Shown one piece after another: positions 27,565 to 42,600 of a stretch of 64,000 nt of DNA. The stretch spans positions 28,213,001-28,277,000 of the forward strand of contig NC_079885.1 in the NCBI RefSeq assembly GCF_029227915.1, written 5' to 3'. The notes under the pieces were generated by a model. It saw only the letters and a list, made by a program, of their open reading frames with translations, had not been told where the DNA came from and searched no databases. A program made the translations under genes and the position numbers. This DNA is from Hydractinia symbiolongicarpus. Its lineage: Eukaryota; Cnidaria; Hydrozoa; Anthoathecata; Hydractiniidae. Each line of letters begins with the position of its first letter. The first letter of the stretch is position 1.

Positions 27565-30500
27565 GTGGTAGTACTTCATTTAAAAATTTAGATAAGTAAG
27601 TCATTTTTTACTGTGGGACCAATCCTAGCCGTTAGTGCGCGCTGATGAAATAGAGACAGTTTCAAATACTACATTTCATTGACTTTCTAACGGTATCAGT
27701 CCGTTTCAACTACAACGGCTACGTCACATATTCGTACCAACATGTATTTAGTGATTTTTTCCGATATTACTAGGTTGTATTGCTTTTGACAGTGAAACGA
27801 GTGCCTGTGGGACTTAATTGAAGTGATTCTGGACTGTGACCTTATGAATGTGATAGAAGAGCCAATTGGATTCCCAGGAATAACATTCTTCTTAATTTGA
27901 CATGATTGCTGCAATTCAGCGATTACACTCGGCCCAATGGTAGCGCTTCACTTAAAAATTTAGATAAAATAAGTCATTTTTTACTGTGGGACCAATCCTA
28001 GCCGTTAGCGCATGCTGAAGAAATAGGAACAGTTTCAAAGACTACATTTCATTCACCTTCTGGCGGTATAAATCCGTTTGAGTTACATCGGTTGCGTCAC
28101 ATATTCGTACCAACATGTATTTAGCGATAGTATTCGGATATTACTAGGTTGCATCGCTTTTAACAGTGAAACGATTGACTGTTGGACTTAATTGAACTTA
28201 TTTTGGACTGTGATCTTATAAATGTGATAAGTGAGACAATTGGACCCAAGAAATAACATTCTTCTTACCTTGACATGATTGCTGGAATTTACCGATTTCA
28301 CTGGGCGCTGTGGTAGCGCTTCATTTAAAAATTTAGATAAATAAGTCATTTTTTACGGTTGGACTAATCCTAGCCGTTAGCGCACGGTGAAGAAAGAGAG
28401 ACAGTTTTAAAACCTACATTTCATTGACTTTCTAACGGTATCAGTCCGTTTCAATTACAACGGTTGCGTCACATATTCGTACCAACATGCATTTAGCGAT
28501 ATTTTTCTGATTTTACTAGGTTGCATCGCTTTTAACAGTGAGAGGATTGACTGTGGGACTTAATTGAACAGATTTTGCACATTGACCTTATAAATGTGAT
28601 AAATGAAACAATTGGACCCAAGGAAAAACATTCTTCTTAATTTGACATGATTGCTGGAATTTACCGATTTCGCTGGGCGCTGTGGTAGCGTTTTATAAAA
28701 AAGTTTAGATAAATAAGTCATTTTGTACTGTGGGACCAATCCCAGCCGTTAGCGCGCGTTGAACAAATAGAGACAGTTTTAAATACTACATTTCATTGAC
28801 TTTCTAACGGTATCATTCCGTTTCAACTACAGCGGTTGCGTCACATATTCGTACCAACATGTATTTAGCGATAGTATTCGGATATTACTAGGTTGCATCG
28901 CTTTTAACAGTGAAACGATTGACTGTTGGACTTAATTGAACTTATTTTGGACTGTGATCTTATAAATGTGATAAGTGAGACAATTGGACTGCAAGAAGTA
29001 ACATTCTTCTTAATTTGACATGATAGCCGGAACTCAGCAATTACACTGGGCGCTGTGGTAGTACTTCATTTAAAAATTTAGATAATTAAGTCATTTTTTA
29101 CGGTTGGACCAATCCCAGCCGTTAGCGCACGCTGAAGAAAGAGAGACAGTTTTAAAAACTACATTTCATTGACTTTCTAACGGTATCAGTCTGTTTCAAT
29201 AACAACGGTTGCGTCACATATTCGTACCAACATGCATTTAGCGATATTTTTCTGATTTTACTAGGTTGCATCGCTTTTAACAGTGAAAGGATTGACTGTG
29301 GGACTTAATTGAACAGATTTTGGACTTTGACCTCATAAATGTGATAAATGAAACAATTGGACCCAAGGAAAAACATTCTTCTTAATTTGACATGATTGCT
29401 GGAATTTACCGATTTCGCTGGGCGCTGTGGTAGCGTTTTATAAAAAAGTTTAGATAAATAAGTCATTTTGTACTGTGTGACCAATCCGAGCCGTTAGCGC
29501 GCGTTGAACAAATAGAGACAGTTTTAAATACTACATTTCATTGACTTTCTAACGGTATCAGTCCGTTTCAATAACAACGGTTGCGTCACATATTCGTACC
29601 AACATGCATTTAGCGATATTTTTCTGATTTTACTAGGTTGCATCGCTTTTAACAGTGAAAGGATTGACTGTGGGACTTAATTGAACAGATTTTGGACTTT
29701 GACCTCATAAATGTGATAAATGAAACAATTGGACCCAAGGAAAAACATTCTTCTTAATTTGACATGATTGCTGGAAATTACCGATTTCGCTGGGCGCTGT
29801 GGTAGCGTTTTATAAAAAAGTTTAGATAAATAAGTCATTTTGTACTGTGTGACCAATCCCAGCCGTTAGCGCGCGTTGAACAAATAGAGACAGTTTTAAA
29901 TACTACTTTTCATTGACTCTGTAACGGTATCATTCCGTTTCAACTACAACGGTTGCGTCACATATTCGTACCAACATGTACTTAATGATTTTTTTTCCGA
30001 TATTGTTAAGTTTTATCGCTTTTAACAGTGAAACGATTGACTGTGGGACTTAATTGAACTTATTTTGGACTGTGACCTTATAAATGTGATAAGTGAGACA
30101 ATTGGACCCAAGAAATAACATTCTTCTTACCTTGACATGATTGCTTGAATTTACCGATTTCACTGGGCGCTGTGGTAGCGCTTCATTTAAAAATTTAGAT
30201 AAATAAGTCTTTGCTACGGTGGGACCAATCCTAGCCGTTAGCGCGTGCTGAAGAAAGAGAGACAGTTTTAAACACTACATTTCATTGACTTTCTAACGGT
30301 GTCATTCCGTTTCAATTACAACGGTTGCGTCACATATTCGTAAGAACATGTATTTAGCGATATTTTTCTGATTTTACTAGGTTGCATCGCTTTTAACAGT
30401 GAAAGAATTGACTTTGGGACTTAATTGAACTGATTTTGGTCTTAAATGTGATAAATGAGACCCTTGGACCCAAGGAATAGCATTTTTCTTAATTTGACAT

Positions 30501-31645
30501 GACTGCTGGAATTTACCGATTTCGCTGGGCGCTGTGGTAGCGTTTATTTTAAAAGTTAAGATAAATAAGTCATTTTGTACTGTGGGACCAAACCTAGGCG
30601 TGAGCGCGCGTTGAAGAAATAGAAACACTTTCAAAAACTACATTTCATTGACTTTCTAACGGTGTCAATCCGTTTGAGTTACAACAGTTGCGTCACATGT
30701 TCGTACCAACATGTATTTAGTGATTTGTTTCCGATATTACTAAGTTGTATCGCTTTTAACAGTGAAACGATTGACTGTGGGACTTAATTGAACTGATCTT
30801 GGACTGTGACCTTAAAAATTTGATAAGTGAGACAATTGGACTAACATTCTTCTTAATTTGACATGATTGCAGGAACTCAGCGATTACACTGGGCGCTGTG
30901 GTAGTACTTCATTTAAAAATTTAGATAAATAAGTCATTTTTTACGGTTGGACCAATCCCAGCCGTTAGCGCACGCTGAAGAAAGAGAGACAGTTTTAAAA
31001 ACTACATTTCATTGACTTTCTAACGGTATCAGTCCGTTTCAATAACAACGGTTGCGTCACATATTCGTACCAACATGCATTTAGCGATATTTTTCTGATT
31101 TTACTAGGTTGCATCGCTTTTAACAGTGAAAGGATTGACTGTGGGACTTAATTGAACAGATTTTGGACTTTGACCTCATAAATGTGATAAATGAAACAAT
31201 TGGACCCAAGGAAAAACATTCTTCTTAATTTGACATGATTGCTGGAATTTACCGATTTCGTTGGGCGCTGTGGTAGCGTTTTATAAAAAAGTTTAGATAA
31301 ATAAGTCATTTTGTACTGTGTGACAAATCCCAGCCGTTAGCGCGCGTTGAACAAATAGAGACAGTTTTAAATACTACATTTCATTGACTTTCTAACGGTA
31401 TCATTCCGTTTCAACTACAACGGTTGCGTCACATATTCGTACCAACATGTACTTAATGATTTTTTTCCGATATTACTAAGTTTTATCGCTTTTAACAGTG
31501 AAACGATTGACTGTGGGACTTAATTAAACTGATCTTGGACTGTGACCTTAAAAATTTGATAAGTGAGACAATTGGACTGCAAGAAGTAACATTCTTCCTA
31601 ATTTGACATAATTGCCGGAACTCAGCGATTACACTGGGCGCTGTG

Positions 31646-34600
31646 GTAGTACTTCATTTAAAAATTTAGATAAATAAGTCATTTCTTACTGTAGGACCAA
31701 TCCTAGCCGTTAGCCCGCGCTGAAGAAAGAGAAACAGTTTTAAAAACTAAATTTCATTGACTCTCTAACGGTATGAGTCCGTTTCAATTACAACGGTTGC
31801 GTCACATATTCGTACCAACATGTATTTAGCTATATTTTTCTGATTTTACTAGGTTGAATCGTTTTTAACAGTGAAAAGATTGACTGTGGGACTTATTAAA
31901 ACTGATTTTGGACTTTGACCTCAAAAATGTGATAAATGAGACAATTGAACCCAAGAAATAACATTCTTCTTAATTTGACATGATTTCGTGAATTCAGCGA
32001 TTACACTCGGCCCTATGGTGGCGCTTCACTTAAAACTTTATATAAAAAAAGTCATTTTTTTACTGTGGGACCAATCCTAGCCGTTATCGCGCGCTCAAGA
32101 AAGAGAAACAGTTTTAAAAACTACATTTCAATGACTTTCTAACGGTATAAATCCGTTTGAGTTACAACGGTTGCGTCACATATTCGTACCAACATGTATT
32201 TAGCGATAGTATTCGGGTATTACTAGGATGCATCGCTTTTAACAGTGAAACGATGGACTGTGGGACTTAATTGAACTTATTTTGGACTGTGATCTTATAA
32301 ATGTGATAAGTGAGACAATTGGACCCAAGAAATAACATTCTTCTTACCTTGACATGATTGCTTGAATTTACCGATTTCACTGAGCGCTGTGGTAGCGCTT
32401 CATTTAAAAATTTAGATAAATAAGTCTTTTCTACGGTGGGACCAATCCTAGCCGTTAGCGCGCGCTGAAGAAAGGGAGACAGTTTTAAAAACTACATTTC
32501 ATTGACTTTTTAACGGTATCATTCCGTTTCAATTACAACGGTTGAGTCACATATTCGTACGAACATGTATTTAGCGATATTTTTCTGATTTTGCTAGGTT
32601 GCATCGCTTTTAACAGTGAAAGGATTGACTTTGGGACTTAATTGAACTGATTTTGGATTTTGACCTCAAAAATGTGATAAATGAGACCATTGGACCCAAG
32701 AAATAACATTCTTCTTAATTTGACATGATTTCGTGAATTCAGCGATTACACTCGGCCCTATGGTAGCGCTTCACTTAAAACTTTATATAAAATAAGTCAT
32801 TTTTTTACTGTGGGACCAATCCTAGCCGTTATCGCGCGCTGAAGAAAGAGAGACAGTTTTAAAAACTACATTTCAATGACTTTCTAACGGCATAAATCCG
32901 TTTGAGTTACAACGGTTGCGTCACATATTCGTACCAACATGTATTTAGCGATAGTATTCGGGTATTACTAGGATGCATCGCTTTTAACAGTGAAACGATG
33001 GACTGTGGGACTTAATTGAACTTATTTTGGACTGTGACCTTATAAATGTGATAAGTGAGACAATTGAACCCAAGAAATAACATTCTTCTTACCTTGACAT
33101 GATTGCTTGAATTTACCGATTTCACTGGGCGCTGTGGTAGCGCTTCATTTAAAAATTTAGATAAATAAGTCTTTTCTACGGTGGGACCAATCCTAGCCGT
33201 TAGCGCGTGCTGAAGAAAGAGAGACAGTTTTAAACACTAAATTTCATTGACATTCAAACGGTATCATTCCGTTTCAATTACAACGGTTGCGTCACATATT
33301 CGTACGAACATGTATTTAGCGATATTTTTCTGATTTTACTAGGTTGCATCGCTTTTAACAGTGAAAGGATTGACTTTGGGACTTAATTGAACTGATTTTG
33401 GACTTTGACCTCAAAAATGTGATAAATGAGACCAGTGGACCCAAGGAATAGCATTTTTCTTAATTTGACATGATTGCTGGAATTTACCGATTTCGCTGGG
33501 CGCTGTGGTAGCGTTTTTTTTTAAAAGTTTAGATAAATAAGTCATTTTGTACTGTGGGACCAAACCTAGGCGTGAGCGCGCGTTGAAGAAATAGAAACAC
33601 TTTCAAAAACTACATTTCATTGACTTTCTAACGGTGTCAATCCGTTTGAGTTACAACAGTTGCGTCACATGTTCGTACCAACATGTATTTAGTGATTTGT
33701 TTCCGATATTACTAAGTTGTATCGCTTTTAACAGTGAAACGATTGACTGTGGGACTTAATTGAACTGATCTTGGACTGTGACCTTAAAAATTTGATTAGT
33801 GAGACAATTGGACTGCAAGAAGTAACATTCTTCCTAATTTGACATAACTGCCGGAACTCAGCGATTACACTGGGCGCTGTGGTAGTACTTCATTTAAAAA
33901 TTTAGATAAATAAGTCATTTCTTACTGTAGGACCAATCCTAGCCGTTAGCCCGCGCTGAAGAAAGAGAAACAGTTTTAAAAACTAAATTTCATTGACTCT
34001 CTAACGGTATGAGTCCGTTTCAATTACAACGGTTGCGTCACATATTCGTACCAACATGTATTTAGCTATATTTTTCTAATTTTACTAGGTTAAATCGTTT
34101 TTAACAGTGAAAAGATTGACTGTGGGACTTATTAGAACTGATTTTGGACTTTGACCTCAAAAATGTGATAAATGAGACAATTGAACCCAAGAAATAACAT
34201 TCTTCTTAATTTGACATGATTTCGTGAATTCAGCAATTACACTCGGCCCTATGGTAGCGCTTCACTTAAAACTTTTTATAAAAAAAGTCATTTTTTTTAC
34301 TGTGGGACCAATCCTAGCCGTTATCGCGCGCTCAAGAAAGAGAAACAGTTTTAAAAACTACATTTCAATGACTTTCTAACGGTATAAATCCGTTTGAGTT
34401 ACAACGGTTGCGTCACATATTCGTACCAACATGTATTTAGCGATAGTATTCGGGTATTACTAGGATGCATCGCTTTTAACAGTGAAACGATGGACTGTGG
34501 GACTTAATTGAACTTATTTTGGACTGTGATCTTATAAATGTGATAAGTGAGACAATTGGACCCAAGAAATAACATTCTTCTTACCTTGACATGATTGCTT

Positions 34601-36117
34601 GAACTTACCGATTTCACTGAGCGCTGTGGTAGCGCTTCATTTAAAAATTTAGATAAATAAGTCTTTTCTACGGTGGGACCAATCCTAGCCGTTAGCGCGC
34701 GCTGAAGAAAGGGAGACAGTTTTAAAAACTACATTTCATTGACTTTTTAACGGTATCATTCCGTTTCAATTACAACGGTTGCGTCACATATTTGTACGAA
34801 CATGTATTTAGCGATATTTTTCTGATTTTGCTAGGTTGCATCGCTTTTAACAGTGAAAGGATTGACTTTGGGACTTAATTGAACTGATTTTGGATTTTGA
34901 CCTCAAAAATGTGATAAATGAGACAATTGGGCCCAAGAAATAACATTCTTCTTAATTTGACATGATTTCGTGAATTCAGCGATTACACTCGGCCCTATGG
35001 TAGCGCTTCACTTAAAACTTTATATAAAATAAGTCATTATTTTACTGTGGGACCAATCCTAGCCGTTATCGCGCGCTGAAAAAAGAGAGACAGTTTTAAA
35101 AACTACATTTCAATGACTTTCTAACGGCATAAATCCGTTTGAGTTACAACGGTTGCGTCACATATTCGTACCAACATGTATTTAGCGATAGTATTCGGGT
35201 ATTACTAGGATGCATCGCTTTTAACAGTGAAACGATGGACTGTGGGACTTAATTGAACTTATTTTGGACTGTGACCTTATAAATGTGATAAGTGAGACAA
35301 TTGGACCCAAGAAATAACATTCTTCTTACCTTAACATGATTGCTTGAATTTACCGATTTCACTGGGCGCTGTGGTAGCGCTTCATTTAAAAATTTAGATA
35401 AATAAGTCTTTTCTACGGTGGGACCAATCCTAGCCGTTAGCGCGTGCTGAAGAAAGAGAGACAGTTTTAAACACTATATTTCATTGACTTTCTAACGGTA
35501 TCATTCCGTTTCAATTACAACGGTTGCGTCACATATTCGTACGAACATGTATTTAGCGATATTTTTCTGATTTTACTAGGTTGCATCGCTTTTAACAGTG
35601 AAAGGATTGACTTTGGGACTTAATTGAACTGATTTTGGACTTTGACCTCAAAAATGTGATAAATGAGACCATTGGACCCAAGGAATAGCATTTTTCTTAA
35701 TTTGACATGATTGCTGGAATTTACCGATTTCGCTGGGCGCTGTGGTAGCGTTTTTTTTTAAAAGTTTAGATAAATAAGTCATTTTGTACTGTGGGACCAA
35801 ACCTAGGCGTGAGCGCGCGTTGAAGAAATAGAAACACTTTCAAAACTACATTTCAATGACTTTCTAACGGCATAAATCCGTGTGAGTTACAACGGTTGCG
35901 TCACATATTCGTACCAACATGTATTTAGCGATAGTATTCGGGTATTACTAGGATGCATCGCTTTTAAAAGTGAAACGATGGACTGTGGGACTTAATTGAA
36001 CTTATTTTGGACTGTGACCTTATTAATGTGATAAGTGAGACAATTGGACCCAAGAAATAACATTCTTCTTACCTTAACATGATTGCTTGAATTTACCGAT
36101 TTCACTGGGCGCTGTGG
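31646..36117 (+). repeat. Six-monomer higher-order repeat, two copies (about 2236 bp)
   Basis: The marker unit start gtagtacttc, followed by the actgtaggaccaatc and ctaaatttcattgactctc variants, lies at 31646 and 33882, an offset of 2236 bp or six monomers. The gcgtttttttttaaaag unit also recurs at the same spacing (about 33511 and 35745). This six-unit period is the dominant organisation from here to about 56 kb, on both sides of the retrotransposon. Confidence 0.8.
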
Positions 36118-38421
36118 TAGCGCTTCATTTAAAAATTTAGATAAATAAGTCTTTTCTACGGTGGGACCAATCCTAGCCGTTAGCGCGTGCTGAAGAAAGA
36201 GAGACAGTTTTAAACACTACATTTCATTGACTTTCTAACGGTATCATTCCGTTTCAACTACAACGGTTGCGTCACATATACGTACCAACATGTACTTAAT
36301 GATTTTTTTCCGATATTACTAAGTTTTATCGGTTTTAACAGTGAAACGATTGACTGTGGGACTTAATTGAACTGATCTTGGACTGTGACCTTAAAAATTT
36401 GATAAGTGAGACAATTGGACTGCAAGAAGTAACATTCTTCTTAATTTGACATAATTGCCGGAACTCAGCGATTACACTGGGCGCTGTGGTAGTACTTCAT
36501 TTAAAATTTAGATAAGTAAGTCTTTTCTACGGTGGGACCAATCCTAGCCGTTAGCGCGCGCTGAAGAAAGGGAGACAGTTTTAAAAACTACATTTCATTG
36601 ACTTTTTAACGGTATCATTCCGTTTCAATTACAACGGTTGCGTCACATATTCGTACGAACATGTATTTAGCGATATTTTTCTGATTTTGCTAGGTTGCAT
36701 CGCTTTTAACAGTGAAAGGATTGACTTTGGGACTTAATTGAACTGATTTTGGACTTTGACCTCAAAAATGTGATAAATGAGACCATTGGACCCAAGAAAT
36801 AACATTCTTCTTAATTTGACATGATTTCGTGAATTCAGCGATTACACTCGGCCCTATGGTAGCGCTTCACTTAAAACTTTATATAAAATAAGTCATTTTT
36901 TTTACTGTGGGACCAATCCTAGCCGTTATCGCGCGCTGAAGAAAGAGAGACAGTTTTAAAAACTACATTTCAATGACTTTCTAAAGGCATAAATCCGTTT
37001 GAGTTACAACGGTTGCGTCACATACTCGTACCAACATGTATTTAGCGATAGTATTCGGGTATTACTAGGATGCATCGCTTTTAACAGTGAAACGATGGAC
37101 TGTGGGACTTAATTGAACTTATTTTGGACTGTGACCTTATAAATGTGATAAGTGAGACAATTGGACCCAAGAAATAACATTCTTCTTACCTTGACATGAT
37201 TGTTTGAATTTACCGATTTCACTGGGCGCTGTGGTAGCGCTTCATTTAAAAATTTAGATAAATAAGTCTTTTCTACGGTGGGACCAATCCTAGCCGTTAG
37301 CGCGTGCTGAAGAAAGAGAGACAGTTTTAAACACTACATTTCATTGACTTTCTAACGGTATCATTCCGTTTCAATTACAACAGTTGCGTCACATATTCGT
37401 ACGAACATGTATTTAGCGATATTTTTCTGATTTTACTAGGTTGCATCGCTTTTAACAGTGAAAGGATTGACTTTGGGACTTAATTGAACTGATTTTGGAC
37501 TTTGACTTCAAAAATGTGATAAATGAGACCATTGGACCCAAGGAATAGCATTTTTCTTAATTTGACATGATTGCTGGAATTTACCGATTTCGCTGGGCGC
37601 TGTGGTAGCGTTTTATAAAAAAGTTTAGATAAATAAGTCATTTTGTACTGTGTGACCAATCCCAGCCGTTAGCGCGCGTTGAACAAATAGAGACAGTTTT
37701 AAATACTACATTTCATTGACTTTCTAACGGTATCATTCCGTTTCAACTACAACGGTTGCGTCACATATACGTACCAACATGTACTTAATGATTTTTTTCC
37801 GATATTACTAAGTTTTATCGGTTTTAACAGTGAAACGATTGACTGTGGGACTTAATTGAACTGATCTTGGACTGTGACCTTAAAAATTTGATAAGTGAGA
37901 CAATTGGACTGCAAGAAGTAACATTCTTCTTAATTTGACATAATTGCCGGAACTCAGCGATTACACTGGGCGCTGTGGTAGTACTTCATTTAAAAATTTA
38001 GATAAATAAGTCATTTCTTACTGTAGGACCAATCCTAGCCGTTAGCCCGCGCTGAAGAAGGAGAAACAGTTTAAAAAACTAAATTTCATTGACTCTCTAA
38101 CGGTATGAGTCCGTTTCAATTACAACGGTTGCGTCACATATTCGTACCAACATGTATTTAGCTATATTTTTCTGATTTTACTAGGTTGAATCGTTTTTAA
38201 CAGTGAAAAGATTGACTGTGGGACTTATTAGAACTGATTTTGGACTTTGACCTCAAAAATGTGATAAATGAGACAATTGAACCCAAGAAATAACATTCTT
38301 CTTAATTTGACATGATTTCGTGAATTCAGCGATTACACTCGGCCCTATGGTAGCGCTTCACTTAAAACTTTTTATAAAAAAAGTCATTTTTGTTACTGTG
38401 GGACCAATCCTAGCCGTTATC

Positions 38422-38648
38422 GGTCAAATTGTCTCACTTATCACATTTATAAGGTCACAGTCCAAAATAAGTTCAATTAAGTCCCACAGTCCATCGTTTC
38501 ACTGTTTAAAGCGATGCATCCTAGTAATACCCGAATACTATCGCTAAATACATGTTGGTACGAGTATGTGACGCAACCGTTGTAACTCAAACGGATTTAT
38601 GCCTTTAGAAAGTCATTGAAATGTAGTTTTTAAAACTGTCTCTCTTTC
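38422..38648 (-). repeat. Inverted 227-bp satellite fragment inside the direct array
   Basis: After ccgttatcg the array switches to the reverse complement of a monomer for 227 bp and then returns to the direct orientation at gttagcgcgtgctg. Reverse-complemented, the fragment matches 39411-39637 over its full length. The match includes two variants I saw only there: cgctttaaacagtg instead of cgcttttaacagtg, and caatttgacc instead of caattggacc. Unit starts 38350 and 38958 are 608 bp apart, that is, one monomer plus about 236 bp, so the fragment is an insertion with a short re-use of cgtta-gcg sequence at the join rather than an in-place flip. It may be a template-switch product or an assembly fold-back error. 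Confidence 0.9.
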
Positions 38649-39410
38649 GTTAGCGCGTGCTGAAGAAAGAGAGACAGTTTTAAACACTACATTTCATTGA
38701 CTTTCTAACGGTATCATTCCGTTTCAATTACAACGGTTGCGTCACATATTCGTACGAACATGTATTTAGCGATAGTATTCGGGTATTACTAGGATGCATC
38801 GCTTTTAACAGTGAAACGATGGACTGTGGGACTTAATTGAACTTATTTTGGACTGTGACCTTATAAATGTGATAAGTGAGACAATTGGACCCAAGAAATA
38901 ACATTCTTCTTACCTTGACATGATTGCTTGAATTTACCGACTTCACTGAGCGCTGTGGTAGCGCTTCATTTAAAAAATTAGATAAGTAAGTCTTTTCTAC
39001 GGTGGGACCAATCCTAGCCGTTAGCGCGCGCTGAAGAAAGGGAGACAGTTTTAAAAACTACATTTCATTGACTTTTTAACGGTATCATTCCGTTTCAATT
39101 ACAACGGTTGCGTCACATATTCGTACGAACATGTATTTAGCGATATTTTTCTGATTTTGCTAGGTTGCATCGCTTTTAACAGTGAAAGGATTGACTTTGG
39201 GACTTAATTGAACTGATTTTGGACTTTGACCTCAAAAATGTGATAAATGAGACCATTGGACCCAAGAAATAACATTCTTCTTAATTTTAAATGATTTCGT
39301 GAATTCAGCGATTACACTCGGCCCTATGGTAGCGCTTCACTTAAAACTTTATATAAAATAAGTCATTTTTTTTACTGTGGGACCAATCCTAGCCGTTATC
39401 GCGCGCTGAA

Positions 39411-39637
39411 GAAAGAGAGACAGTTTTAAAAACTACATTTCAATGACTTTCTAAAGGCATAAATCCGTTTGAGTTACAACGGTTGCGTCACATACTCGTA
39501 CCAACATGTATTTAGCGATAGTATTCGGGTATTACTAGGATGCATCGCTTTAAACAGTGAAACGATGGACTGTGGGACTTAATTGAACTTATTTTGGACT
39601 GTGACCTTATAAATGTGATAAGTGAGACAATTTGACC
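39411..39637 (+). repeat. Source-matching segment for the inverted fragment
   Basis: This direct-orientation stretch, from gaaagagagacag to gacaatttgacc, equals the reverse complement of the inverted fragment lying 0.76 kb upstream. Related units at about 36950 and 41275 share ctaaaggcat and catactcg but not the taaacagtg and atttgacc variants, so this copy is the best candidate parent, or else a copy of the same parent. Confidence 0.8.
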
Positions 39638-42600
39638 CAAGAAATAACATTCTTCTTACCTTGACATGATTGTTTGAATTTACCGATTTCACTGGGCGCT
39701 GTGGTAGCGCTTCATTTAAAAATTTAGATAAATAAGTCTTTTCTACGGTGGGACCAATCCTAGCCGTTAGCGCGTGCTGAAGAAAGAGAGACAGTTTTAA
39801 ACACTACATTTCATTGACTTTCTAACGGTATCATTCCGTTTCAATTACAACGGTTGCGTCACATATTCGTACGAACATGTATTTAGCGATATTTTTCTGA
39901 TTTTACTAGGTTGTATCGCTTTTAACAGTGAAAGGATTGACTTTGGGAGTTAATTGAACTGATCTTGGACTGTGACCTTAAAAATTTGATAAGTGAGACA
40001 ATTGGACTGCAAGAAGTAACATTCTTCTTAATTTGACATAATTGCCGGAACTCAGCGATTACACTGGGCGCTGTGGTAGTACTTCATTTAAAAATTTAGA
40101 TAAATAAGTCATTTCTTACTGTAGGACCAATCCTAGCCGTTAGCCCGCGCTGAAGAAGGAGAAACAGTTTAAAAAACTAAATTTCATTGACTCTCTAACG
40201 GTATGAGTCCGTTTCAATTACAACGGTTGCGTCACATATTCGTACCAACATGTATTTAGCTATATTTTTCTGATTTTACTAGGTTGAATCGTTTTTAACA
40301 GTGAAAAGATTGACTGTGGGACTTATTAGAACTGATTTTGGACTTTGACTTCAAAAATGTGATAAATGAGACAATTGAACCCAAGAAATAACATTCTTCT
40401 TAATTTGACATGATTTCGTGAATTCAGCGATTACACTCGGCCCTATGGTAGCGCTTCACTTAAAACTTTTTATAAAAAAAGTCATTTTTGTTACTGTGGG
40501 ACCAATCCTAGCCGTTATCGCGCGCTCAAGAAAGAGAGACAGTTTTTAAAACTACATTTCAATGACTTTCTCACGGCATAAATCCGTTTGAGTTACAACG
40601 GTTGCGTCACATATTCGTACCAACATGTATTTAGCGATAGTATTCGGGTATTACTAGGATGCATCGCTTTTAACAGTGAAACGATGGACTGTGGGACTTA
40701 ATTGAACTTATTTTGGACTGTGACCTTATAAATGTGATAAGTGAGACAATTGGACCCAAGAAATAACATTCTTCTTACCTTGACATGATTGCTTGAATTT
40801 ACCGATTTCACTGAGCGCTGTGGTAGCGCTTCATTTAAAAATTTAGATAAGTAAGTCTTTTCTACGGTGGGACCAATCCTAGCCGTTAGCGCGCGCTGAA
40901 GAAAGGGAGACAGTTTTAAAAACTACATTTCATTGACTTTTTAACGGTATCATTCCGTTTCAATTACAACGGTTGCGTCACATATTCGTACGAACATGTA
41001 TTTAGCGATATTTTTCTGATTTTGCTAGGTTGCATCGCTTTTAACAGTGAAAGGATCGACTTTGGGACTTAATTGAACTGATTTTGGACTTTGACCTCAA
41101 AAATGTGATAAATGAGACCATTGGACCCAAGAAATAACATTCTTCTTAATTTGACATGATTTCGTGAATTCAGCGATTACACTCGGCCCTATGGTAGCGC
41201 TTCACTTAAAACTTTATATAAAATAAGTCATTTTTTTTACTGTGGGACCAATCCTAGCCGTTATCGCGCGCTGAAGAAAGAGAGACAGTTTTAAAAACTA
41301 CATTTCAATGACTTTCTAAAGGCATAAATCCGTTTGAGTTACAACGGTTGCGTCACATACTCGTACCAACATGTATTTAGCGATAGTATTCGGGTATTAC
41401 TAGGATGCATCGCTTTTAACAGTGAAACGATGGACTGTGGGACTTAATTGAACTTATTTTGGACTGTGACCTTATAAATGTGATAAGTGAGACAATTGGA
41501 CCCAAGAAATAACATTCTTCTTACCTTGACATGATTGTTTGAATTTACCGATTTCACTGGGCGCTGTGGTAGCGCTTCATTTAAAAATTTAGATAAATAA
41601 GTCTTTTCTACGGTGGGACCAATCCTAGCCGTTAGCGCGTGCTGAAGAAAGAGAGACAGTTTTAAACACTACATTTCATTGACTTTCTAACGGTATCATT
41701 CCGTTTCAATTACAACGGTTGCGTCACATATTCGTACGAACATGTATTTAGCGATATTTTTCTGATTTTACTAGGTTGTATCGCTTTTAACAGTGAAAGG
41801 ATTGACTTTGGGAGTTAATTGAACTGATTTTGGACTTTGACCTCAAAAATGTGATAAATGAGACCATTGGACCCAAGGAATAGCATTTTTCTTAATTTGA
41901 CATGATTGCTGGAATTTACCGATTTCGCTGGGCGCTGTGGTAGCGTTTTTTTTAAAAGTTTAGATAAATAAGTCATTTTGTACTGTGGGACCAAACCTAG
42001 GCGTGAGCGCGCGTTGAAGAAATAGAAACACTTTCAAAAACTACATTTCATTGACTTTCTAACGGTATCATTCCGTTTCAACTACAACAGTTGCGTCACA
42101 TATTCGTACCAACATGTACTTAATGATTTTTTTCCGATATTACTAAGTTGTATCGCTTTTAACAGTGAAACGATTGACTGTGGGACTTAATTGAACTGAT
42201 CTTGGACTGTGACCTTAAAAATTTGATAAGTGAGACAATTGGACTGCAAGAAGTAACATTCTTCTTAATTTGACATAATTGCAGGAACTCAGCGATTACA
42301 CTGGGCGCTGTGGTAGTACTTCATTTAAAAATTTAGATAAATAAGTCATTTCTTACTGTAGGACCAATCCTAGCCGTTAGCCCGCGCTGAAGAAGGAGAA
42401 ACAGTTTTAAAAACTAAATTTCATTGACTCTCTAACGGTATGAGTCCGTTTCAATTACAACGGTTGTGTCACATATTCGTACCAACATGTATTTAGCTAT
42501 ATTTTTCTGATTTTACTAGGTTGAATCGTTTTTAACAGTGAAAAGATTGACTGTGGGACTTATTAGAACTGATTTTGGACTTTGACCTCAAAAATGTGAT

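Noticed and set aside
21387-27914. Repeated minus-strand ORFs of 72 codons (21387, 22507, 27696) and similar ones at 5342, 10659, 12149 and 30377
   Set aside because: They are the same antisense satellite positions read in different monomers. They span unit boundaries, appear only where a stop happens to be lost, and show no domain or start-context support.
38320-38547. Plus-strand 75-codon ORF
   Set aside because: It exists only because the inverted satellite fragment joins here; half of it is the antisense reading of the monomer.
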